From the NCBI GenBank assembly GCA_003054665.1, contig QAYY01000003.1, forward strand, positions 310,001-374,000: a stretch of 64,000 nucleotides of DNA, in the 5' to 3' direction. Every line of letters begins with the position of its first letter. The first letter of the stretch is position 1. Source of the DNA: Opitutaceae bacterium EW11 (GTDB lineage Bacteria > Verrucomicrobiota > Verrucomicrobiia > Opitutales > Opitutaceae). Positions 16,228 through 24,405 of the stretch are shown one piece after another. A program made the translations under genes and the position numbers. Below the pieces are notes generated by a model that saw only the letters and a list, made by a program, of their open reading frames with translations, did no database searches and was not told where the DNA came from.

Positions 16228-17067
16228 GTGCCGGCGCTTTCCCAGCGATTCAGGACGGCTTTGGTGACGGGCGCGTCCGGTGGCCTCGGCCTCGCGTTTG
16301 TGGAAATGCTGCTGTCGGAGGGCGTCGCAGTATGGGGAACGGCGCGGAGTCCTGAGCGGCTGCAGGTGCTTTCGGCACGGCCTGGATTCACCCCCTTGGT
16401 TCTGGAGTTGAATGATCCGGAATCCGTTGAGCGCGCTTTCCTCGCCGCGCCAGGCGACACGGGGCACGGGTTCGATCTGGTGGTAAACAATGCCGGCTAC
16501 GGCGTGTTCGGGGCGTTTGCCGCTGCACCGTTCTCCACTTGGCGCGAACAGTTGCAGGCCAATCTGATTGGAACCGCTCATGTGGCGCACGCAGCGATGC
16601 GTCGGATGAGGGCCAAAAATCGCGGCTGCCTGGTGAACGTTTCGTCCATGGCCGTCGAATATCCGCTTCCGTTCATGAGCGCGTACAACATCGCGAAAAG
16701 CGGTTTGGCTGCGTTGAGCGAGAGTTTGGTCTTTGAATCTCGTGGCAGCGCTGTCACGGTCATCGACTTCCGGCCGGGGGATTACCGGACGGCTTTCAAC
16801 CAAGCAATGCAAGTGACCTCTTCGGCCGTGGATCCGGCCACCGACCCGCGGCTACCGGCTGCGTGGCGATCACTGGAAGCGAATCTCGCTCTCGCGCCGA
16901 AGCCCGAGCGCGCCGCGGCGGATCTTCGGAGGGCTCTTCTGGCGGACCGATCGGGTACTGTCTACTCCGGCGGCATTGTTCAAACACGGCTTGCGCCGTT
17001 GTTCGCGCGTCTGGCTCCTGCCCGTCTGCGCCGCGCTGTTGCTGCGCGCTATTTTGGAGCGGCCTGA
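16228..17067 (+). CDS. Short-chain dehydrogenase/reductase (ketoreductase candidate)
   Basis: Classical SDR of 279 residues with a GTG start. The Rossmann cofactor loop is TGASGGLGLAF, NNAGYGVFG is the second motif, and the catalytic set is Ser140 (LVNVSSMA), Tyr153 and Lys157 (SAYNIAKSG). An Arg after the second strand (TARSPERL) suggests NADPH. It is closer to the broad oxidoreductase/3-ketosphinganine-reductase type of SDR than to FabG. From its place right after a ketosynthase, it is likely the 3-ketoacyl reductase of this pathway. It lies 9 bp after the ketosynthase and 3 bp before the next gene, so it is part of one transcript. Confidence 0.85.
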   Translation: MPALSQRFRTALVTGASGGLGLAFVEMLLSEGVAVWGTARSPERLQVLSARPGFTPLVLELNDPESVERAFLAAPGDTGHGFDLVVNNAGYGVFGAFAAAPFSTWREQLQANLIGTAHVAHAAMRRMRAKNRGCLVNVSSMAVEYPLPFMSAYNIAKSGLAALSESLVFESRGSAVTVIDFRPGDYRTAFNQAMQVTSSAVDPATDPRLPAAWRSLEANLALAPKPERAAADLRRALLADRSGTVYSGGIVQTRLAPLFARLAPARLRRAVAARYFGAA

Positions 17068-17070
17068 GCT

Positions 17071-18324
17071 GTGGCGAAAATCCGTATCCTGGTTCTCACT
17101 TCAAGCACGGGAGGAGGGCACGACGCGCGGGCACAGGCTTTCGCGGAATGGTGCTTCCAGCTGTATCGGCACAAGGTCGACGTCCGCATCGAGCAGATGC
17201 TGGAAAAGTCGTCCGTTGTGAACCGCAGCGGCGTCAGCTTCTATAACTGGATACAGCGGAATCTCCCGATCCTCCACACCGGTTTCTACACGATTGTCGA
17301 GGCGCTGAGCCTGCTGAACCGGCGTACGGTGCTGCTCGGACGCGGCTACTACCACAAGGTGATCGAGGACTATAAGCCCCACCTGATCTTTAGCGTTCAC
17401 GACTGTCTGAACCGCGGCTACTTCCAGCTCGCACGCCGGCTACTCGGAGCCAACAACGTCCGGTGCGCCACGTACTGTGGCGAATTCTCCGGCGGCTGGG
17501 GATATTCGATCAATTGGATCGAACCGACGGTCGACCTCTACATTTCCCGCACTGCGACGGCGCGCGATTACGCCGTGAAGAAGGGTATCCCGGTAGACCG
17601 CACGCTGGTCCGAGGCCACCTCATGCGTCCGCGTTCTCACATCGAGGTCATCGGCCGCGACGATATAGGATCCTTCCGCGTGAAACAGCTCGGCCTGAAA
17701 CCCGATCTTTTCACAGTCTTTCTCGCCACTGGTGGAAACGGCGCCAACAACCATTTTGCGCTGCTGCCGGCCCTGCACAAACACGCCGACAAGTGCCAGG
17801 TGATCATCATCTGCGGGAAAAACAAAGAGACGTACAACGAGCTCATCCACTGGCGTGCCAATAACCCCGAGCTGAATTGCTACGTCGAAGGCTACTCGGA
17901 GATCATGCATCTGCACATGCAGGCGAGCGACGCGATCGTGACCCGGGGCGGAACCACAACGTGCGCCAAGGCCCTGAATTTCCGGTGTCCGATCATCTTT
18001 AATGCCTTCGGCGGAATCATGCCCCAGGAGCGTTTGACCTGGAAGTTTTTCCACAACGGTGCCCAGTCGGAGAAGATCGAGAGCGGAGCGGATTTCGGAC
18101 GATTGATCGACGATTGGATGTCGTATCCCGAGCACTACACGGCGTATCGCGACCGCTTCAACAGCCTGCGATACGAAGAGGATCCCACGATCGTGATCGA
18201 GGAATTGGTCAATCTCGCGGGCGATGCGGCCGGTGTGTCGCTGAAGAAGCTGCCTTTCCCGCCTCGGAATGGAAACGGCAACGGGTCCGGCACGCCGTTC
18301 CTGCCGCGCCCTCTGGCGTCATAG
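17071..18324 (+). CDS. MGDG-synthase-like glycosyltransferase (GT28 type)
   Basis: GT-B glycosyltransferase of 417 residues with a GTG start. The N-terminal part fits the monogalactosyldiacylglycerol-synthase domain: ILVLTSSTGGGHDARAQAFAEW is the diagnostic glycine-rich opening (acceptor lipid side). The C-terminal half resembles the MurG/GT28 donor domain, with FLATGGNGANNHFALL, the VEGYSEIMHLHMQASDAIV segment and TRGGTTTCAKALNFRCPII. Related enzymes add galactose or glucose to diacylglycerol, or GlcNAc to lipid acceptors. The C-terminal tail is Asn/Gly/Pro-rich. It follows the SDR by 3 bp, directly tying glycosyl transfer to the acyl-synthesis genes. The real acceptor and sugar are unknown. 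Confidence 0.87.
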   Translation: MAKIRILVLTSSTGGGHDARAQAFAEWCFQLYRHKVDVRIEQMLEKSSVVNRSGVSFYNWIQRNLPILHTGFYTIVEALSLLNRRTVLLGRGYYHKVIEDYKPHLIFSVHDCLNRGYFQLARRLLGANNVRCATYCGEFSGGWGYSINWIEPTVDLYISRTATARDYAVKKGIPVDRTLVRGHLMRPRSHIEVIGRDDIGSFRVKQLGLKPDLFTVFLATGGNGANNHFALLPALHKHADKCQVIIICGKNKETYNELIHWRANNPELNCYVEGYSEIMHLHMQASDAIVTRGGTTTCAKALNFRCPIIFNAFGGIMPQERLTWKFFHNGAQSEKIESGADFGRLIDDWMSYPEHYTAYRDRFNSLRYEEDPTIVIEELVNLAGDAAGVSLKKLPFPPRNGNGNGSGTPFLPRPLAS

Positions 18325-18418
18325 TCTTTGCCCGTCCTGGTCTGGCATCCCAGTTCGGCGGATCAGGACCCGGGTCTACACGTCAAATTGCTTGGCGGGC
18401 GGCAACGTAGCGCGCAGG

Positions 18419-19648
18419 GTGAACCGGATTTCCGCCTTGGCACGACGCCCCCTCACCATCGCGTATTTGTTCACCACGTTTCCGAAGTCGACGGAGACGT
18501 TCCTCCAGCGCGAGATCATCGCGATGCGGCAATCAGGCGCCGAACTGCGATTGTATTCACTTTGGGGAGGCGGCGGCGAGTTTTGCGGCCTGCCGGTCCA
18601 CACGTTCAACAAATGGCTCCTGCTGGAGCTCTTCTGGATCATTCCGTGGGTGGGGTTGACGCGTTGGGACGTGCTCGGGGAGCTGCTCCACGGCCTCGCT
18701 ACGCGAAAACCGCCGGGCTGGCTGAACTTTTGGGAGAACATGCTGGGTGCGGGTTTCGCAGGGTGTTTCTATCACGCGTTCCGCCGAAATCCGCCGACCC
18801 TTGTCCACGCGGCTTGGAGCGGTGCGCCGGCGACGGCGGCGTATCTTCTCTGGCGCATGAACGGCCATCCTTACTCGGCCGCGGCACACGCCTATGATAT
18901 TTACGAACACGGAGGAGACTGGTGGCTTCGGGAGAAGCTAGCCCCGGCGCACTTCGTTCATACCTCGACCGAGATGGGCCGGGCGACCCTCGTTGAATAC
19001 GGGGTGCCGAAAGAAAAGGTGCGCTGCATCCGCCGGGGCCTGGCCTCTTTCCCCGCTGTCAAACCGCTGCGCGCATCCCGGCAGCCGCTTCGCATCGTCT
19101 GTGTGGCGCGGCTGGTGGAAAAGAAAGGGCTACGACATCAGATCGGAATCTATGCGCGGCTGAAGCGAGACGGATTCCCATTCGAAGCGCGCATCGTGGG
19201 CGACGGGCCGATGAGAGCGGATCTTCAACGTTTGTCGGAAAAACACGGAGTCGACGGGCAGGTCACGTTTATGGGCCATCTGCCGTTGGAGGGCGTCTGG
19301 GAGCAGCTCTCGTGGGCCGACGTGCTGGTTCACACCGGCGTTGTTGCTCGAAGCGGGGATCGGGACGGTTTGCCGAACGTTATTCCCGAAGCCATGGCTG
19401 CGGGCGTAATGGTCGTGACGTCGCCCACCGCAGCGACGACTGAAGCGATTCACGACCGCGCCACAGGGCTTGTCGCTGACGTTTCGGACGAAGATGCCTG
19501 GCTCCAGGCTCTGCGAACGCTTGCCCACGACGATTGCTTGGCCGAGCAGCTTCGGGGCGAGGCACGCCGGTGGGTGGAGAGCAATTTCGACGCGCACAAG
19601 AACGCGGCGAGGTTGTTCGAGGAGTTTCAAAAGGCGGTCGGCGCATGA
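18419..19648 (+). CDS. GT4-family glycosyltransferase
   Basis: GT-B glycosyltransferase of about 409 residues. The N-terminal domain begins IAYLFTTFPKSTETFLQREI, typical of colanic-acid/exopolysaccharide transferases (WcaL/AmsK-like). The C-terminal donor domain shows RIVCVARLVEKKGLRHQI, GDGPMRADLQ, FMGHLPLEGVWEQL and the acidic motif DGLPNVIPEAMAAGVMVV. The GTG at 18419 is chosen because the conserved fold begins 14 residues later; the frame is open back into the previous gene, and a TTG near 18392 is an alternative. Its TGA overlaps the ATG of the next transferase (ATGA), so the two are coupled. Likely acts in the cytosol on a lipid-linked or lipid acceptor. Confidence 0.85.
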   Translation: MNRISALARRPLTIAYLFTTFPKSTETFLQREIIAMRQSGAELRLYSLWGGGGEFCGLPVHTFNKWLLLELFWIIPWVGLTRWDVLGELLHGLATRKPPGWLNFWENMLGAGFAGCFYHAFRRNPPTLVHAAWSGAPATAAYLLWRMNGHPYSAAAHAYDIYEHGGDWWLREKLAPAHFVHTSTEMGRATLVEYGVPKEKVRCIRRGLASFPAVKPLRASRQPLRIVCVARLVEKKGLRHQIGIYARLKRDGFPFEARIVGDGPMRADLQRLSEKHGVDGQVTFMGHLPLEGVWEQLSWADVLVHTGVVARSGDRDGLPNVIPEAMAAGVMVVTSPTAATTEAIHDRATGLVADVSDEDAWLQALRTLAHDDCLAEQLRGEARRWVESNFDAHKNAARLFEEFQKAVGA

Positions 19649-20697
19649 TCTATCTCGACGTCACGAAAAGCGCCGAGTCTCGGCATCAATCTGGGCTGAT
19701 GCGGGTGAGCGGTCGTCTGCGAGAGGAACTTGGCGACACCTGCCAGCCGGTCATCTGGCGGGGAGGTTGGATCGATCAACGCTCCGGCCGACCTGCAGAA
19801 CTGAGCCGCGTCGACTGGCTTTTGACTCCCGAGCTTTTCTCGGAGTCGGAGCGTCCGGGCTGGTGGTCGTTTCTGAAGAATCCGAGTTGTCGGACTGCGG
19901 CGATTTTCCACGACGCGATCCCGCTGAGGTTTCCCAGCGTCACCTGGCCGCAGAGTGTCGCCCGGCAACCGGAGTATATGAAGATGCTGGCGTGGTTCGA
20001 CCGCGTACTCGCCGTCTCTCGCGCCAGCATGGACGACCTGGTGCACTTCTGGAAGTGGCAGGGGACAGAGCCGCGGGGGACCGTGACGACGCTTCAGCTC
20101 GGTTCGGATTTTGTGCGCCAACCCCGGCCTGCGGCCGAGAATCCTACCCCGAGCGACATAGCGACCTTTCTTTGCCTGGGGATCGTGGAGCCGCGGAAGC
20201 ATCAGGAATTTCTCGTGGATGTGGCCGAAGAGCTTCTGCGGCGGAAGCTGGCGTTTCGAATGGAGTTCATCGGTCGAGTGAATCCGCATTTCGGCGGAGC
20301 GATCGCGCGGCGTCTGAAGTCGTTTGGCCGGTCGCATCCGGAGGTTCGCCATCGGACGAGAGTCTCGGACGAAGAACTGCTGGGGCTCTGGAGGCGGAGC
20401 CGCGCGACCCTGTTTCCAACCCTCGCCGAGGGATGCGGCCTTCCGCTTCTCGAATCGCTATGGCTCGGCGTGCCTTGTGTCTGCAGCGATCTTCCCGTCC
20501 TGCGGGAGAACGCGGATGGAGGAGGCTGCTCCGCGTTGCCCAACACGGATGTGATGGCGTGGGCTTCGGAGCTTCAGCGGCTGATTTCCGACGACGGTCA
20601 TTGTGCCGGACTCCGCAAGGAGGCACTTCAACGGCCTCTGCCGACCTGGGGGAAGACGGCGGAGGCCGTTCGCGAAATCCTGGAAGTCGTGGGTTGA
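19645..20697 (+). CDS. GT4-family glycosyltransferase (mannosyltransferase-like)
   Basis: Glycosyltransferase of 350 residues. The chosen ATG at 19645 overlaps the preceding stop by four bases; an upstream open frame to 19534 only shadows the neighbour. Visible features are an acceptor-side AIFHDAIPLRFPSVTW, DRVLAVSRASMDDL, the hinge FLCLGIVEPRKHQEFL, and the donor-site LFPTLAEGCGLPLLESLWLG, with the E-x7-E pattern of retaining GT4 enzymes. It is the last gene of the lipid/glycan run and ends 76 bp before alanine dehydrogenase. The acceptor is probably the product of the two preceding transferases, but this is inference from order only. Confidence 0.85.
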   Translation: MIYLDVTKSAESRHQSGLMRVSGRLREELGDTCQPVIWRGGWIDQRSGRPAELSRVDWLLTPELFSESERPGWWSFLKNPSCRTAAIFHDAIPLRFPSVTWPQSVARQPEYMKMLAWFDRVLAVSRASMDDLVHFWKWQGTEPRGTVTTLQLGSDFVRQPRPAAENPTPSDIATFLCLGIVEPRKHQEFLVDVAEELLRRKLAFRMEFIGRVNPHFGGAIARRLKSFGRSHPEVRHRTRVSDEELLGLWRRSRATLFPTLAEGCGLPLLESLWLGVPCVCSDLPVLRENADGGGCSALPNTDVMAWASELQRLISDDGHCAGLRKEALQRPLPTWGKTAEAVREILEVVG

Positions 20698-20773
20698 GCG
20701 GAGCGGTGGAGGTCGTGGGGCAGGGGCGCCTCAGCGGATTTGCGTATGGCCGGCGGCCGTACATGCTCGCGGC

Positions 20774-21865
20774 ATGATTATTGGCGTACCGAAAGAGATC
20801 AAAAACGGCGAAACTCGCGTATCCATGACCCCGAGCCTGGCTCGGCGGTGTATCCAGTCCGGAGCTACGGTGCTGGTCGAGAAGGGCGCGGGAGTATCCG
20901 CGGGCTTTTACGACGAGGAGTATCGGAAGGCTGGAGCGCGCCTCGCCGGAACGGCGGCGAAGGTCTGGTCCGACGCCGAGCTCATCCTGAAAGTGAAGGA
21001 GCCGCTGCCTTCGGAGTTCGCGTTGTTGCGCGATGGCCAGGCGCTCTTCACCTACCTGCATCTGGCCGCCGGAGCCGAGCTGACGGAGGTGCTGCTTAAG
21101 AAACAGGTGCTCGGGGTGGCGTATGAAACCGTGGAATCGCAGGACGGAGCCCTGCCGTTGCTCAAGCCGATGTCGCAGATAGCGGGGCGCCTATCGATTC
21201 AGATCGGTGCGTATTTTCTGCAGAGCCAGAACGGCGGCTCGGGCGTGCTGCTCGGGGGCATCCCCGGCACGGCTCCCGGACACGTCGTGATCGTCGGAGC
21301 CGGGAATTCCGGCGCTCACGCCTGTCGCATGGCGGTCGGAATGGGCGCGCGGGTGACGATCCTCGACGTGGATACCCGGAAACTCGAGATGATCGAGGAG
21401 GAGTACGGCGGCCGCGTGGTGACGCTTCACTCCAATCCGGCGAACATCGAGACTTCGGTGGCCGACGCGGACCTGCTTGTAGGCGCGGTGCTGATACCAG
21501 CGGCAAAGGCTCCCATCGTGGTGCACAAGGCCGCGGTGGCTTCGATGCGCGCAGGCAGCGTGATCGTGGACATTGCCGTGGACCAGGGCGGCTGCATCGA
21601 GACGGTGCATCCGACGTCGCATCGGGAACCGACCTTCCGGTGGAAGGACGTGGTGCACTATGCGGTGCCGAACATGCCGGCGTTGGTTGGCCGGACTTCC
21701 ACGATCGGGCTCACTCAGGCGACGGAGCCCTTTGTGCTTACCTTTGCGGCGAAGGGCGTGCAACGGGCTCTCGAGGAGCACCGTGGCCTCGCAAAAGGAG
21801 TGAATACCCGGGCCGGCCGCGTCACCAACATGGCGGTTGCGAAGGCGCTGGGCTACGTGAAGTAA
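20774..21865 (+). CDS. ald: Alanine dehydrogenase
   Basis: NAD-dependent enzyme (363 residues) interconverting L-alanine and pyruvate plus ammonia. The N-terminus MIIGVPKEIKNGETRVSMTP and the VEKGAGVSAGFYDEEY segment are typical. Substrate-binding KVKEPLPSE and TYLHLAA, and the Rossmann motif VIVGAGNSGAHACRMAVGMGA, are all present, as is VDIAVDQGGCIET near the C-terminal half. Length agrees with the family (about 370). The ATG at 20774 gives the canonical start; the upstream open frame is not alanine-dehydrogenase-like. It appears monocistronic and is not obviously related to the glycosyltransferases before it. Confidence 0.95.
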   Translation: MIIGVPKEIKNGETRVSMTPSLARRCIQSGATVLVEKGAGVSAGFYDEEYRKAGARLAGTAAKVWSDAELILKVKEPLPSEFALLRDGQALFTYLHLAAGAELTEVLLKKQVLGVAYETVESQDGALPLLKPMSQIAGRLSIQIGAYFLQSQNGGSGVLLGGIPGTAPGHVVIVGAGNSGAHACRMAVGMGARVTILDVDTRKLEMIEEEYGGRVVTLHSNPANIETSVADADLLVGAVLIPAAKAPIVVHKAAVASMRAGSVIVDIAVDQGGCIETVHPTSHREPTFRWKDVVHYAVPNMPALVGRTSTIGLTQATEPFVLTFAAKGVQRALEEHRGLAKGVNTRAGRVTNMAVAKALGYVK

Positions 21866-21920
21866 GCCGGCTCGGTCGCGTCCTCGGGACCTGTTCTGCC
21901 CGAGGCAATGTCCGCAAACG

Positions 21921-21947
21921 AAAAAGGCGGAGCCGGTTGGCTCCGCC
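21921..21947 (-). terminator. Intrinsic terminator of cyclophilin gene
   Basis: A 9-bp perfect stem (GGCGGAGCC / GGCTCCGCC) with a four-base loop is preceded on the plus strand by AAAAA, giving a T-run after the hairpin on the minus strand. It lies 29 bp beyond the cyclophilin stop. It could also reduce read-through from alanine dehydrogenase in the other direction, but has no T-run there. Confidence 0.8.
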
Positions 21948-21975
21948 TGCAAACTTGGTTTGGCGAGTCTGGTGG

Positions 21976-22488
21976 TTAGCTCGCAGGAACGATCTCTACG
22001 CTCTCCAGTGCGACGCGTTCGACCGGCGTGCTGCGTTCCGGACCGGAAGTCGGCACGCCGGCGATGCGCTCCAGCACGTCGTCGCCCGAGACGAGTTCGC
22101 CGAATGCGGTGTACTGGCGGTCGAGGAAGCGTGCGTCGCCGTGGCAGATGAAAAACTGGCTGCCCGCGGAGTCCGGATGCTGCGAACGGGCCATCGAGAT
22201 CACGCCGCGAACGTGGGACTTGGCGTTAAACTCGGCTTTGATCTTGTAGCCGGGGCCGCCGGTGCCGGGCATGCCAGTCGCTCCCTCTCGTGTGTTGGGG
22301 CAGCCGCCCTGAATCATGAAACCTTTGATGATGCGATGAAACGCCGTGCCGTTGTAGAAGCCTTCACGCGCGAGCTTCTTGAAATTTTCAACCGTTTTCG
22401 GAGCAACGTCGGGCCAGAAAGCGATGCGCATTTCGCCATAGCTGGTCTTGATGACGGCCTGTTCTTTGGTCTCGGGTTTCGTACTCAT
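21976..22488 (-). CDS. Cyclophilin-type peptidyl-prolyl cis-trans isomerase
   Basis: Cytosolic cyclophilin of 170 residues that speeds proline isomerisation. It has the active-site motif YNGTAFHRIIKGFMIQGG, with the catalytic Arg in FHRII, plus GVISMARSQHPDSAGSQFFI and LDRQYTAFGELVSG. No signal peptide is seen with the ATG at 22488, so it is of the PpiB type. The frame stays open upstream, but only as a shadow of unassigned sequence. It ends with its own terminator and diverges from the phosphatase gene. Confidence 0.94.
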   Translation of the reverse strand: MSTKPETKEQAVIKTSYGEMRIAFWPDVAPKTVENFKKLAREGFYNGTAFHRIIKGFMIQGGCPNTREGATGMPGTGGPGYKIKAEFNAKSHVRGVISMARSQHPDSAGSQFFICHGDARFLDRQYTAFGELVSGDDVLERIAGVPTSGPERSTPVERVALESVEIVPAS

Positions 22489-22797
22489 GAAGGGCGGAGC
22501 TAAGCCGTGCCGGAGCGGAAGCCGCAAGAGGAATCTGCCCACGAAGGATGTTGGGGAGGACCGATGCCGACGCTTCTCCGGGGAAAACGTTTCCTGACCG
22601 AGGATCTGCGATTCGGATCGGCCTGCGAAGTCAAACGGTGCGTCGTGTGCGTTGCTGGTCAATCTGGTCGACAAGCAGGTCGAGTGCTCCGGGTGCGGCT
22701 GGCTGTTCCGACTCCTTCCTGCCGCTCGGGATTTGGGGCGCAATCGGTCATTGCCCCCGCGCGGTCCGGTTGCCAGTTATGGCCCCTCCCTGGTCGT
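22489..22797. other. Intergenic region between cyclophilin and phosphatase genes
   Basis: This 309-bp gap between divergent genes has an open frame on the plus strand continuous with the phosphatase. Its content (Arg/Gly/Cys-rich) does not look like a protein domain. It must hold two promoters, but I find no convincing -35/-10 pair or operator. Confidence 0.4.
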
Positions 22798-24237
22798 ATG
22801 CTTCCATTTCTGCTCGGTATCGGCATAGGCGCGCTTGCGCTCTTTCTGTTCTACTACCGCGCTCGTCGGGAGATGGAGCGCATGAACGAGGAGAAGCAAG
22901 TGGTGACGCAGGAGACCCAGATCGTGGTCGATTTCATGCACCACATGGCCGAGGCGCTGGGGGAGAATCCGCGTCGCGAAGAACTCTACCAGCGGATCGT
23001 GCATGCCTCGATCCTGTGCACGGGAGCTCTTAGCGCGTGTATTTTCGAGCGCACCTACGACGGAATGATGCGCGGCGTCGCCATCGAAGGTCTTTTCCCG
23101 CCTCATCGTCCGCTGAGCGGGGCGGCCAAGGAAAAGCTCACGACTCGGGCGAAGTTCATCGAACAGATTCTCAAGTCCGAGACCTTCCCGGTCGGGGAGG
23201 GTGTGGTCGGTGGAGTGGCGTCGACGGGCAAGGGTGTCCTTATCGCGGATGCGACCACCGATCCGCGGATCGTGCGGCACGACGATCCGGCTCTCGAGGT
23301 GAAATCGGTCATCGCGGTCCCTCTCACCTTTCGGGATCGATTTTTCGGAGTGTTGGCGGTGGCGAATCCAGCCGATAGCCTACCGTTCACCGAGACCGAT
23401 TTTTCCCTCGTCCAATCGCTCGCCGAACAGGCGGCCCTCGCGCTGCACAACGCGGATTTCTTCAATTTCCAGATCGAGAAGCGCCAGCTGGACCTCGATC
23501 TCTCGGTGGCTTCAGGCATCCAGCAAATGCTCCTGCCGAAAACGCCTCCGCGAATCGCGGGCTTTGAGGTCGATGCCCGGTACATACCGGCGCAGAAGAT
23601 CGGCGGGGATTTCTACGACCTGTTCGCCTTGTCTGAAAGCCGGCTCGGCGTGGCGGTGGCTGACGTATCGGGCAAAGGAATACCAGCGTCCCTGTTGATG
23701 GCCATCTGCCGGACCAATCTGCGACAGATAGCGCCCCGGTTCGATTCGCCGGCGCGCGTGCTGATCGAGCTCAATCACGTGCTTCGCACCGACATTCAGA
23801 AGGAGCATTTCATCACGATCGTCTACGCGGTGATCGATACCGAGTACAACGAGGTCATCTTTGCCCGGGCGGGCCACGAGCTTCCGCTGTTCCTCCGCCG
23901 CCACCGCGAAAGCGGGCAGCACCGAGCGGAGTATGTGGGGGCGGAAGGCATGGCGTTGGGGATGGTCGAGCCGGACCTATTCGATGCCGTGATCCAGGAC
24001 CGCAGGGAGCCGCTCGCTCTCGGAGATTCGTTTATCGTCTATACCGACGGCATCACCGAAGCGCCGAACGAGGAGGGGAAGGAGTTCTCCGGCGCCCGCT
24101 TGGCCGACCTCGTTCGGCCCCTCCACAGCCGCTCAGCCCGTGAGCTCAACGACTCGGTCTTGGACCAAGTGCAGCGTTTTGCCGGCACGGCGGCGCAACG
24201 CGACGATCTGACCCTGGTGACCGTGAAACGCGTGTAA
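22798..24237 (+). CDS. GAF-domain PP2C/SpoIIE-type protein phosphatase
   Basis: Membrane-anchored serine phosphatase of 479 residues, of the RsbU/SpoIIE kind that works in partner-switching regulation. A single N-terminal transmembrane helix (PFLLGIGIGALALFLFYY) is followed by a short coiled coil. A GAF sensor domain covers about 50-205 (GEGVVGGVASTGKGVLI, PLTFRDRFFGVLAVAN). The PP2C domain spans about 230-475, with the metal-binding acidic motifs IGGDFYDLF, VADVSGKGIPASLLMA, YTDGITEAPNE and QRDDLTLV all intact, so it should be active. The ATG at 22798 is chosen since the membrane helix starts at once. No anti-sigma kinase or STAS antagonist gene is adjacent; the SulP STAS domain at 4 kb is not an obvious partner. 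Confidence 0.92.
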   Translation: MLPFLLGIGIGALALFLFYYRARREMERMNEEKQVVTQETQIVVDFMHHMAEALGENPRREELYQRIVHASILCTGALSACIFERTYDGMMRGVAIEGLFPPHRPLSGAAKEKLTTRAKFIEQILKSETFPVGEGVVGGVASTGKGVLIADATTDPRIVRHDDPALEVKSVIAVPLTFRDRFFGVLAVANPADSLPFTETDFSLVQSLAEQAALALHNADFFNFQIEKRQLDLDLSVASGIQQMLLPKTPPRIAGFEVDARYIPAQKIGGDFYDLFALSESRLGVAVADVSGKGIPASLLMAICRTNLRQIAPRFDSPARVLIELNHVLRTDIQKEHFITIVYAVIDTEYNEVIFARAGHELPLFLRRHRESGQHRAEYVGAEGMALGMVEPDLFDAVIQDRREPLALGDSFIVYTDGITEAPNEEGKEFSGARLADLVRPLHSRSARELNDSVLDQVQRFAGTAAQRDDLTLVTVKRV

Positions 24238-24405
24238 CCGGAGCTCTGCGGTTTTTTGGCGACCGTCTCGGCTGCTTACGGCACGTCCAAGCAGAGCGGA
24301 ATTGGAGCCAGGACGAGCCCCGAAGCTGCACCGCGTTTTATTCGCCAACGCTGTTTTCAAAAGCGATTTGCCACGCGGCGTTCCCCTGGCTCAGTTTCAG
24401 CGGAC

